This document shows positions 54,162-62,708 of a stretch of DNA of 64,000 bases, piece after piece; within the stretch, counting starts at the first letter, position 1, and each line of letters starts with the position of its first letter. The notes below the pieces were generated by a model. That model made no database searches, was not told the origin of the DNA, and saw only the letters and a list, made by a program, of their open reading frames with translations. This DNA is from QQVM01 sp964544885 (GTDB lineage: Bacteria > Bacteroidota > Bacteroidia > AKYH767-A > 2013-40CM-41-45): positions 1-64,000 of the forward strand of contig CAZJDX010000014.1 of NCBI GenBank assembly GCA_964544885.1, given 5' to 3'. A program made the position numbers and the translations under genes.

Positions 54162-55736
54162 ATGAAAAAATCAATACTCAGCATGGTATTACTCCTTGCT
54201 TCATTTCCGCTTTTCTCTCAGATCATGTTCCAGAAAGGTTATGGTGAATTCTTTACCGAATATTGCAGATCAATGGTTCGTACCTCCGGCGGCGGATATT
54301 GCCTGGTTGGCAGTACAGGACCGGCCCTGGCAGACAGTCTGGACGCACTTATTGTGCGTACCGATATCGAAGGCAGTCCGATATGGTCTGCCAGACTTGC
54401 AGGAAGCAAGGATGATGAACTGACCGGAATCACCACCACAGATGACGGTGCTTACATAGTGGTTGGCAACACTTTCAGTTCACCCCTTGACCCAACACAT
54501 ACTGACATCCTTGTCATGAAGGTTGATGATGGTGGTTTTGTTTATTGGTCCAAGACTCTTGGAGGCAATAATACAGACAGAGCTCATTCAGTTATCCGTT
54601 CAGGAGATGGTTCATACATTGTATTCGGATCAACCATGAGTTATGGTACTGCAATGGAGTCAGGTCTTATAATGAAGATAGATGATCTTGGTAACCAGGT
54701 ATGGACGAGCATAAGCTCAACTAATAATAACAATGGATTCTATTCAGGGACCAGAACTCCGGACGGAGGCTTTGTCGCCGCGGGATTCAGCACAGGATCA
54801 AATGGACAGGATCACTACATTACAAAAACCGACAGTACCGGAAATATACTGTGGAGTCAGACCCATTCAGGCAGCGGTGATGAGTACATAACCTCTATCA
54901 CCAGCAAGACATCCGGAGCATTAATCGCATGTGGTAAAACGGTATCAAGCGGCGCCGGCAATGCCGACATGTGTGTTCTTGAACTTGATGCCAACGGGGG
55001 AATCGTTTGGCAGTTCACTTACGGCAGTACCGAAGATGATCAGGCAAACTCCGTGCACCATCTCAGCAACAAGAATATTTTAGTCGGGGGTACTACTAAT
55101 ATTGGAACGAGCTCGCTGGTCATTGACCAGGCAAGTATACTGATGCTGGATTCAACCGGTACAATTCTTTGGTCCAATACGTATGGCGATATTAGTATTA
55201 ACAGTTTCGGCGCCTCAGTCCTGGATGCACAGGATGGCTTTGCCATTGCAGGCACTTCAGAGCTTTTCGACCCTCCGGGAGATTTTTACCTTGTCAAGAC
55301 GGATCTTAACGGGGAAAGCGGCTGTTATAATAATCCTGTAGTTTTCCAGAGAAATTCCGGAAGCCTTTCCAGCAGCAGCGGCGCAAGTGATACCCTTGGA
55401 ATTATCGACGAATTTTCCACCACTTTCAATCCGGTTACATTCACCAACCAGTTCTCACAAAGTTGTTTTGCCGTCGGAATGGAAACCTTGAGTGATATCG
55501 AAAGATTCAATATCTTCCCTAATCCTGCAAAGGATTATATCACACTTAACCTGGCCGGTTTTGCAAATTCGGGTGAGATCATCATCAGGGATATTACAGG
55601 ACGCGAAATTCAATCTCAAGCCATTTCCGGCGGTGATCAACTGAGAATTCCGGTACATAAACTGAGCAGCGGAATATATTTTGTAAACCTGATTACGGGA
55701 GACGGGATAAGCGTAAGATCATTTTTAAAAGATTGA
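54162..55736 (+). CDS. T9SS-sorted propeller-repeat secreted protein
   Basis: 524 residues: signal peptide (ILSMVLLLASFPLFSQ); six or more blades of about 50 residues of the form GGGYCLVGST / DIEGSPIWSARLAGSKDDE / DDGAYIVVGNT; a linker; and a T9SS type A sorting domain from about FNIFPNPAKDYITLNL to FVNLITGDGISVRSFLKD. Exported to the cell surface or medium; the biological role is unknown. Transcribed alone: promoter element at 54136 and terminator at 55763-55795. Confidence 0.83.
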   Translation: MKKSILSMVLLLASFPLFSQIMFQKGYGEFFTEYCRSMVRTSGGGYCLVGSTGPALADSLDALIVRTDIEGSPIWSARLAGSKDDELTGITTTDDGAYIVVGNTFSSPLDPTHTDILVMKVDDGGFVYWSKTLGGNNTDRAHSVIRSGDGSYIVFGSTMSYGTAMESGLIMKIDDLGNQVWTSISSTNNNNGFYSGTRTPDGGFVAAGFSTGSNGQDHYITKTDSTGNILWSQTHSGSGDEYITSITSKTSGALIACGKTVSSGAGNADMCVLELDANGGIVWQFTYGSTEDDQANSVHHLSNKNILVGGTTNIGTSSLVIDQASILMLDSTGTILWSNTYGDISINSFGASVLDAQDGFAIAGTSELFDPPGDFYLVKTDLNGESGCYNNPVVFQRNSGSLSSSSGASDTLGIIDEFSTTFNPVTFTNQFSQSCFAVGMETLSDIERFNIFPNPAKDYITLNLAGFANSGEIIIRDITGREIQSQAISGGDQLRIPVHKLSSGIYFVNLITGDGISVRSFLKD

Positions 55737-55762
55737 AAGAATTTTAATTATTCATAACCAAG

Positions 55763-55795
55763 AAAGGGGCGCTGTCATGACAGACCCCTTTTTTT
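55763..55795 (+). terminator. strong intrinsic terminator after the T9SS propeller gene
   Basis: AAAGGGG and CCCCTTT outer arms enclose the palindrome CTGTCATGACAG, giving a long stem followed by a T-run (to 55795). It lies about 27 bases after the stop at 55736. Confidence 0.85.
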
Positions 55796-55904
55796 ATGAT
55801 GAACATTGGCTGAATTAATATAAGGGGATGCCTGATTTACACCAACCGTCAGGTTATTTCGTATAGGCTTTTCAAGACCTGAACCAAGTCTCATGAATAA
55901 AGAG

Positions 55905-55912
55905 TATTTTTG
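55905..55912 (+). promoter_or_regulatory. -7 element TATTTTTG of secA
   Basis: Exact TAnnTTTG match 22 bases before the ATG at 55935. The in-frame TTG at 55923 would sit only about 10 bases from it, supporting the ATG as the start. No clear -33 TTG. Confidence 0.5.
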
Positions 55913-55934
55913 TGACCTTTAATTGAATTATAAA

Positions 55935-58900
55935 ATGCTCGGAATTATCAATAAAACCATAACCAAAATCTTCGGGAGTAAAAGCGACCGTGATCTGAAG
56001 GACCTCTTGCCAATGGTCAATGTCATTAATGCGGAATATGCCAAACTCCCCTCTGTCAGCAATGATCAACTCCGCTCGAAAACCGTTGAATTCAAGGAGC
56101 GGATCAGGGAGCATTTGAAAGAAATTGAGCATGAAATACAACAAACCGAGCAGCAGGCAGAGAGTGATCCAGACATGGATCTCCAGGAAAAGGAAGAGCT
56201 TTACCGGAAAGTTGACAGCCTGAAGAAAGAAAGAAATCAAAAGACCGAAGAGATACTTAATGAGATCTTGCCGGAGGCATTCGCAGTGGTGAGAGAAACA
56301 GCGAGAAGATTCAGCAAGAATGAAAATCTGAGCGCCACCGCAACCGAACTGGACCGCAACTTAGCCACACAAAAAGACAATTTGAGGATTGAAGGAGATC
56401 AGGTGATTTATAAAAACTCCTGGCTTGCGGCAGGCAATATGATTACGTGGAACATGGTGCATTATGATGTACAGCTGATCGGTGGAGTTGTACTGCATCA
56501 GGGTAAAATTTCGGAGATGGCTACCGGTGAAGGTAAAACCCTGGTGGCAACCCTTCCCATATACCTCAACGCACTGGCCGGACGCGGTGTTCATGTCGTT
56601 ACCGTAAACGATTATCTGGCCAAACGCGACGCGGAATGGAATGCGCCCATTTTTGAATTCCTTGGACTGACCGTTGATTGTATTGACAAGCATGAGCCTA
56701 ATTCACCGGCACGGAAGAAAGCTTACAACAGCGATATTTGCTATGGTACGAATAATGAATTTGGCTTCGATTATCTGCGTGACAATATGGCCCGTAATGC
56801 AGAGGATATGGTACAACGGGGCCACCACTTTGCCATTGTCGACGAGGTGGATTCCGTACTGATCGATGATGCAAGAACACCCCTCATTATTTCCGGACCT
56901 ACACCCCGAGGTGACAATCATGAATTTGAAGTTTACAAACCAAAAGTCGACCTCCTGGTAAAGACCCAGAGGGATTATGTGAACACACTGATCTCTGATG
57001 CACGCAAGCTGCTGGCTGAAAAGAAAGACGAAGAAGCAGGCCTTGCCTTGTTCCGTGCGCACAGAGGTCTTCCTAAAACCAAAGCGCTGATCAAACTCCT
57101 GGGTGAACCCGGAGTAAAAGCGATCATGCAGAAATCCGAAAATTATCACCTGCAGGATCAGCAAAAAGAAATGCACAAAGCAGATGCACCTCTCTATTTT
57201 GTGATCGACGAGAAGAACAACAATATCGAACTGTCGGAGAAAGGCCTTGAGCTTATGTCCTCATCAACGGCGGATAAAAACTTTTTCATCCTTCCAAATG
57301 TAGGAGAGGTAATCGCGGAAATCGAAAAATCCAATCTCAGCGACGAAGAAAAGCTGACCCGCAAAGACGATCTCATGCGTGATTATGCGATCAAGTCGGA
57401 AAGGATTCATACCGTAAACCAATTGCTGAAAGCCTATACTCTCTTTGAGAGGGATGTTGATTACATTCTGGCTGATGGAAAGGTAAAAATTGTAGACGAA
57501 CAAACAGGCCGTGTTCTTGAAGGACGGCGATACTCTGACGGACTGCATCAGGCCATTGAAGCCAAGGAAAATGTGAAGATTGAAGCCGCCACACAGACTT
57601 ACGCGACCATCACCCTGCAGAATTACTTCAGGATGTTTCATAAGCTGAGTGGAATGACCGGTACGGCTGAAACAGAAGCTCAGGAATTCTGGACCATATA
57701 TAAACTTGACGTTGTGGTCATACCGACGAACAGGTCTATTGTCAGGAAAGATCACGAAGACAAGGTCTATAAAACCAAGCGTGAAAAATACAATGCGGTA
57801 ATTGAAGAAGTGGAAAGTCTGGTTAAAGCGGGAAGGCCTGTCCTGGTAGGTACAACCTCCGTTGAAACTTCCGAATTGTTAAGCCGGATGTTGAAGCTGA
57901 GAAACATCAGACACAATGTGCTGAACGCGAAATTACATCAGCGCGAAGCACAGATCGTGGCGGAGGCCGGAATTGCCGGGACGGTTACCATTGCCACGAA
58001 TATGGCGGGTCGCGGTACGGATATCAAGCTCGGACCCGGTGTACTGGAAGCAGGCGGATTGGCCATCGTTGGAACAGAGAAACACGATTCACGAAGGGTT
58101 GACAGACAGCTCAGAGGCCGTGCCGGCCGTCAGGGAGATCCGGGCTCTTCCCAATTCTATGTATCACTGGAGGATGACCTGATGCGCTTATTCGGTTCCG
58201 ACAGAATTGTCAAACTGATGGACAGGATGGGAATTGAAGAAGGTGAAGTCATACAACACAGCATGATCACTTCATCCATCGAAAGGGCACAACGAAAGGT
58301 TGAGGAGAATAATTTCGGGATAAGGAAGAGGCTGATCGAATATGATGATGTTATGAACTCACAGCGTGAGGTCATTTACAAAAAACGCCGCCATGCGATT
58401 TTCGGTGAAAGGCTGAGTATTGATATTGTCAATATGATGTACGAGACCAGTGAGTCCATCACTAACCAATACCTCGAAGCGAGGGACTATGAGAGTTTCA
58501 AACTGGAACTGATCCGGGTGCTGGCTATTGAATCACCGGTAACCGAAAAAGAATTCCTGGACGAAAAACCTCAGGTGATTATTGAAAAAGTATTTCAGGA
58601 AGCGCGAAGATATTACAAGCATAAATCACAATTGCTGATTGAAAGAACCATGCCTTTCTTCCGGGATATTTACGAGAAGCAGGGTGCGACGATTACAAAT
58701 ATTGTCGTTCCATTCACCGACGGGATCAAAGGAATACAGGTCATCGCCAACCTTAAGAAATCGGTTGAATCCGGAGGAACAGAGATCGTCTCAGCCTTTG
58801 AGCGACTTATAACAGCAGCCTTCATTGATGATGCCTGGAAGGAACACCTGAGGGAAATGGATGACCTTAAGCAAAGTGTACAGAGCGCAGTATACGAACA

Positions 58901-59243
58901 GAAGGATCCCTTGCTGATTTACAAATTCGAATCATTTGAACTTTTCAAACAGATGATGGAGCGGGTGAATAAGGAAATTATTTCTTTCCTGTTTAAAGGC
59001 GTAATTCAACAGCAGGATCCTGCTCAGGTAAAGGAAGCCAAAGCGCCGGCCAGGCAGGATCTGCGTAATCTGAGTACCAGTAAAGCGGATGCTTCACCAG
59101 GGTCCGGAAATCCGGGAATGCCAAGACAGGCAGCACAGGCAAAGGTTCAGCCGGTCAGAGCAGAACAAAAGGTCGGAAGGAATGATCCATGCCCCTGCGG
59201 CAGCGGTAAGAAATTCAAAAATTGTCACGGAGCCAGTGCCTGA
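55935..59243 (+). CDS. secA: preprotein translocase ATPase SecA
   Basis: 1102 residues, long for SecA, as is usual in Bacteroidota because of insertions. Start at MLGIINKTITKIFGSKSDRD. Walker A MATGEGKTLVATLPIYL (about 194), DEAD-like Walker B FAIVDEVDSVLIDDARTPLI (about 300), ATNMAGRGTDIKLGPGV (about 690), RRVDRQLRGRAGRQGDPGSS and a C-terminal zinc-binding motif CPCGSGKKFKNCHG (about 1085). It drives Sec-dependent export, the first step for all the signal-peptide proteins here, including the T9SS cargo. Confidence 0.97.
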   Translation: MLGIINKTITKIFGSKSDRDLKDLLPMVNVINAEYAKLPSVSNDQLRSKTVEFKERIREHLKEIEHEIQQTEQQAESDPDMDLQEKEELYRKVDSLKKERNQKTEEILNEILPEAFAVVRETARRFSKNENLSATATELDRNLATQKDNLRIEGDQVIYKNSWLAAGNMITWNMVHYDVQLIGGVVLHQGKISEMATGEGKTLVATLPIYLNALAGRGVHVVTVNDYLAKRDAEWNAPIFEFLGLTVDCIDKHEPNSPARKKAYNSDICYGTNNEFGFDYLRDNMARNAEDMVQRGHHFAIVDEVDSVLIDDARTPLIISGPTPRGDNHEFEVYKPKVDLLVKTQRDYVNTLISDARKLLAEKKDEEAGLALFRAHRGLPKTKALIKLLGEPGVKAIMQKSENYHLQDQQKEMHKADAPLYFVIDEKNNNIELSEKGLELMSSSTADKNFFILPNVGEVIAEIEKSNLSDEEKLTRKDDLMRDYAIKSERIHTVNQLLKAYTLFERDVDYILADGKVKIVDEQTGRVLEGRRYSDGLHQAIEAKENVKIEAATQTYATITLQNYFRMFHKLSGMTGTAETEAQEFWTIYKLDVVVIPTNRSIVRKDHEDKVYKTKREKYNAVIEEVESLVKAGRPVLVGTTSVETSELLSRMLKLRNIRHNVLNAKLHQREAQIVAEAGIAGTVTIATNMAGRGTDIKLGPGVLEAGGLAIVGTEKHDSRRVDRQLRGRAGRQGDPGSSQFYVSLEDDLMRLFGSDRIVKLMDRMGIEEGEVIQHSMITSSIERAQRKVEENNFGIRKRLIEYDDVMNSQREVIYKKRRHAIFGERLSIDIVNMMYETSESITNQYLEARDYESFKLELIRVLAIESPVTEKEFLDEKPQVIIEKVFQEARRYYKHKSQLLIERTMPFFRDIYEKQGATITNIVVPFTDGIKGIQVIANLKKSVESGGTEIVSAFERLITAAFIDDAWKEHLREMDDLKQSVQSAVYEQKDPLLIYKFESFELFKQMMERVNKEIISFLFKGVIQQQDPAQVKEAKAPARQDLRNLSTSKADASPGSGNPGMPRQAAQAKVQPVRAEQKVGRNDPCPCGSGKKFKNCHGASA

Positions 59244-59267
59244 TACCAAAAGCAATCCTGTATGCGA

Positions 59268-60752
59268 TCATTTCACTTCCTGCATAAGCTTTTTAACGAC
59301 CGGTGAAATAATCAACAAAATAATTCCTGAGATCAGGGCATAGACGGCTAGCTCCTTATAACCCTGGGTGTAGGACAGTAGTTTATCCAGCAGGGAGGCG
59401 TTTTCGATCGGACTGGTCATACCTGCACCCAGAATACCGGCGACATATTGCCCATAGGCGCTGGCCAGGAACCAGGTTCCCATCATGACCCCTTGTAATT
59501 TCGCAGGCGATAATTTTGTCATGATGGATAATCCAATGGGTGACAAACACAATTCCGCAAAGGTCACGACAAGATAGGCCAGGGTAAAAATCTCCAGGGA
59601 GGTCATGCCTTCCTGATTGGCAAAGAACCTGGTGGAATAAAAAATATAAAATGCCAGCGATAGCAATAAAAAACCAAGACCGAATTTTACTACCGTATTC
59701 GGTTCAAGCTTTCTTTTTCCAAGCCATATCCACAGAAGTCCGATGAGCGGACTGAATAAAATCACGAACAGTGCATTGGATGCGTTGTTCACACCGTTTG
59801 GATCAAGTTTGACACCCAGTACCTTATCGTCCAGATTATTCTTTGCAAACAGACTCAGCGATCCCCCACTCTGCTCAAAAAAGGCCCAGAAAAGGACCGA
59901 GAAGAGAATGAATACCATGGCAGCCATTAGTTTCTTAACCTGGGAGCCGGTGCAACGAGTCATCTCATAGATCAGGTAAATGAGTGTCAAAGGTCCGATG
60001 GAGTACATGAAATAATCCGTGTATTCCGAATTGGCAACCATGATAATAATGACAGGTACAACCAGCAGGGAGCCAATATAAACGGCATATTCATACCATC
60101 TTCTGGTTGCCGGCTCCTTCGTAGTGAGTAGCGGAGATTCGCCAATGGGTCCAAATGATTTCTTCGTGAGCATAAAGGTGATGAGGCTTATGGTCATGAC
60201 GATCGCGGCAAAACCGAATGCCAGATTCCAGGAGTAATTTTTTGCAACTGTTATACATAGATAGCCGCCCAGAAGGGCACCCACATTAATTCCGGAATAA
60301 AAGAGAGAAAAACCGGCATCCCTTCTGCCATCGCCCTCCCTGTACAAAGCGCCCACCATCGTAGAGATATTAGGTTTAAAAAATCCTGTGCCGATGATGG
60401 TAAATGCAATCCCAATGAAAAAAAATGTTTTGGGATCAAAGGCAAGGATACAAGAACCCGTAATCATCAGCAATCCCCCCCACACCAGCGATTTTCTGAA
60501 ACCCAGAATTTTATCGGCGAATAATCCACCGATAAAAGTAAATGCATAGACAAAGGCCTGGGTGGCACCATACTGGAGGTTAGCCTGGTCTTCTCTGAAC
60601 ATCAGTTCGCTCACCATGAAAACGGCCAACATTCCCCGCATGCCATAGAAGCAGAACCGCTCCCACATTTCAATGAGAAAGAGGTACCACAATTGCTTTG
60701 GATACTTACCCTGGAAGGACTGGATCTCGTCGAGTGTTAACTGATCTTTCAT
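59268..60752 (-). CDS. POT/PTR family peptide transporter
   Basis: 494 residues with about 12-14 TM helices. Family motifs: EMWERFCFYGMRGMLAVFMV near the N-terminus (with the ExxER proton-coupling motif), GFFKPNISTMVGALY and DAGFSLFYSGINVGALLGG (PTR2 signature), and ELCLSPIGLSIMTKLSPAKL. A proton-coupled di- and tripeptide importer in the inner membrane, fitting an organism that secretes proteases. Convergent with secA, 24 bases apart. Confidence 0.93.
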   Translation of the reverse strand: MKDQLTLDEIQSFQGKYPKQLWYLFLIEMWERFCFYGMRGMLAVFMVSELMFREDQANLQYGATQAFVYAFTFIGGLFADKILGFRKSLVWGGLLMITGSCILAFDPKTFFFIGIAFTIIGTGFFKPNISTMVGALYREGDGRRDAGFSLFYSGINVGALLGGYLCITVAKNYSWNLAFGFAAIVMTISLITFMLTKKSFGPIGESPLLTTKEPATRRWYEYAVYIGSLLVVPVIIIMVANSEYTDYFMYSIGPLTLIYLIYEMTRCTGSQVKKLMAAMVFILFSVLFWAFFEQSGGSLSLFAKNNLDDKVLGVKLDPNGVNNASNALFVILFSPLIGLLWIWLGKRKLEPNTVVKFGLGFLLLSLAFYIFYSTRFFANQEGMTSLEIFTLAYLVVTFAELCLSPIGLSIMTKLSPAKLQGVMMGTWFLASAYGQYVAGILGAGMTSPIENASLLDKLLSYTQGYKELAVYALISGIILLIISPVVKKLMQEVK

Positions 60753-60844
60753 ATATTTATATGTGTATAAAAATTAATGGCAAGTAAGGATAAAACAAGC
60801 ATAAGAACAAAACTTCCCCACTCTGAACAGGAATGCATATGGTT

Positions 60845-60852
60845 CAAATATA
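60845..60852 (-). promoter_or_regulatory. -7 element TATATTTG upstream of the peptide transporter
   Basis: Exact TAnnTTTG on the minus strand, about 92 bases before the ATG at 60752, implying an 85-base leader. No TTG partner seen. Confidence 0.35.
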
Positions 60853-60984
60853 AACATAAATGGGAATTCCGGAATAACAGATAAAGCGGGAGGAGGCAGC
60901 GCGTAAGGAGGCCCGGGACAAATCAAATCAGAAACACGGAAGGCGGGAGATAAACAAAGTGCTGAATTAATCGTTAAAGCATTC

Positions 60985-61485
60985 ATGAAATTTACCCTTG
61001 TTCTTTTGCTGACCATACTCATACGAACCGTACATGCTCAGGATATACGCTCCCTGAGTTTCGACCAGTTACACAAAGAACTCATGGAAACAAAAGATAC
61101 CTTGATCGTCTGTAACTTCTGGGCAACCTGGTGCAAACCCTGTATTACAGAACTTCCCTATTTTGAAAAGATGAATCATGAATTTTCATTACAAGCGGTT
61201 AAAATCCTGTTGATCAATCTTGATTTCAGTTCCCGGCTGAAGACCACGACCATACCTTTTATAAAGAGCCGTGCTTACAGCCCGGAGAATTTACATCTGA
61301 CGGATCCGGATCCGAACGAATGGATAAACAAGGTTGATTCTAACTGGAGCGGCGCGATACCCGCCACAATTATGTTTCACTCAGGGAAAAAAGTTTTCTT
61401 CCACGAAGGTGAACTGGAAGAAGGCTTTCTCCGCGAGGCAATTAAAGACAACTTGAATTCCATTTCCTTAAAAAACAAACAATAA
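60985..61485 (+). CDS. exported TlpA-like thioredoxin-fold protein
   Basis: 166 residues: signal peptide MKFTLVLLLTILIRTVHAQ, then a thioredoxin fold with the CxxC redox motif in NFWATWCKPCITELPYFE (about residues 43-60). TlpA/ResA-type proteins reduce or shuffle disulfides in the periplasm. Followed 23 bases later by a second thioredoxin-fold gene, probably on the same transcript. Confidence 0.87.
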   Translation: MKFTLVLLLTILIRTVHAQDIRSLSFDQLHKELMETKDTLIVCNFWATWCKPCITELPYFEKMNHEFSLQAVKILLINLDFSSRLKTTTIPFIKSRAYSPENLHLTDPDPNEWINKVDSNWSGAIPATIMFHSGKKVFFHEGELEEGFLREAIKDNLNSISLKNKQ

Positions 61486-61508
61486 TACTAACCTGTAAAT
61501 CCATTCAA

Positions 61509-62120
61509 ATGAAAAAAACCATTTTTCTCCTTTCCCTGCTCATTGCATCACTCACAACATCTGCGGGTGGATACAAGATTAACGACGAAGCGATGGACTT
61601 CGCTTTGAAAAATGTTGACGGACGTCCCGTTTCACTAAAGGATTACAAGCAAGCCAAAGGTTTCATTGTGATCTTCACCTGCAATCACTGTCCTTTCAGC
61701 AAGGCATATGAAGACCGGATAATTTCACTGGACAAAAAATACGCCGCGCTGGGTTATCCGGTAATTGCCATCAATCCAAACGACCCTGTCAGACAACCTG
61801 AAGATTCTTATGAAAAAATGATCGTCCGCGCCAGAGAAAAAGGATTTACTTTTCCTTATCTGCACGATGAAAGTCAGGAAATAACCAAGACATATGGAGC
61901 TACCCGCACACCGCATGTGTACATACTGCAGAAGTCAGAAGGTAAAAATCTGGTCAAATACATTGGCGCCATTGACAATAATTCCGAAGACGCATTACTG
62001 GCCGATACTCCATTTGCAGCCAATGCGGTTGATGCCTTACTTAGCGGAAAAGAAATCGCTTTAAAGGAAACCAAGGCTATCGGCTGCACAATCAAGTGGA
62101 AGCAGACAGAAACAAAATAA
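61509..62120 (+). CDS. exported AhpC/redoxin-like thioredoxin family protein
   Basis: 203 residues: signal peptide (IFLLSLLIASLTTSAGG), then a redoxin-type thioredoxin fold with CxxC in IFTCNHCPFSKAYEDRI (about residues 55-70), GYPVIAINPNDPVRQPEDSY and the cis-proline region YGATRTPHVYIL. This CNHCP type is common in Bacteroidota; a periplasmic thiol oxidoreductase or peroxide-scavenging role is likely, substrate unknown. Pairs with the TlpA-like gene just upstream. Confidence 0.85.
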   Translation: MKKTIFLLSLLIASLTTSAGGYKINDEAMDFALKNVDGRPVSLKDYKQAKGFIVIFTCNHCPFSKAYEDRIISLDKKYAALGYPVIAINPNDPVRQPEDSYEKMIVRAREKGFTFPYLHDESQEITKTYGATRTPHVYILQKSEGKNLVKYIGAIDNNSEDALLADTPFAANAVDALLSGKEIALKETKAIGCTIKWKQTETK

Positions 62121-62708
62121 TGAATTAAACAAAGAATATATATAACATATCCAGTATTAGTCCAGGTCCCTTTGCCATAATCGCATCGCAGCATTACGCT
62201 CCTTCCTCATAGCACTGCCATGCTGCATTCACGGAATACACCATGGCTGCGATCTCTGAATGTTCAAAACAACACCCTGATGAACACCTTGTTTAGATGA
62301 ACTGAACCTGTACTTCATTTTTTAAATTCCCGGTTACCCATATGGCCGGGTTTTTTTATAAATCCCTGCCAGTGAAATTCAGGTTCTGTTAAAAACAGTT
62401 AACCACATTATCATGTAGCAAATCCGTTTTGTAATCTTCCGCACTTTTGATCGTCTTGTAACTTTATTTAATTCAGCTGACCGGGTAAGCTGCCTTCATA
62501 CCAAAAAATCTATGAAGTACCTGTTTTTCTCTTCTCATAATTTTGGTTACAGGCGTTTCCTGAAAATTGATGACCTGCTTTCATATTATGCATCAGAGAG
62601 GGTAATCAGCTTATCCGGTCATTTGAATTACAGCCTTTCTAAAGAGCGCTGCATGCACTTCTCCGGCACAATTTCAACTATACCACAGTTTAACCAAAAC
62701 CCAATCAC
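62121..62708. other. 588-base non-coding region before the SusC-like gene
   Basis: Holds the terminator at 62329-62357 and otherwise no gene I can support. A 66-codon frame at 62512-62712 has no protein-like features and overlaps the SusC start. No tRNA. No clean TTG/TAnnTTTG pair: TAACTTTA at 62459-62466 is the nearest -7-like string. Confidence 0.5.
62329..62357 (+). terminator. intrinsic terminator downstream of the redoxin gene
   Basis: CCCGG (62329-62333) and CCGGG (62346-62350) form a stem whose 12-base loop contains CCATATGG, followed by a run of seven T. About 210 bases after the redoxin stop, so it may end a long 3' region or separate it from the SusC unit. Confidence 0.7.

Noticed and set aside
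60774..61022. 82-codon minus-strand ORF
   Set aside because: It overlaps the start of the TlpA-like gene and the peptide transporter's promoter region, with no protein-like features.
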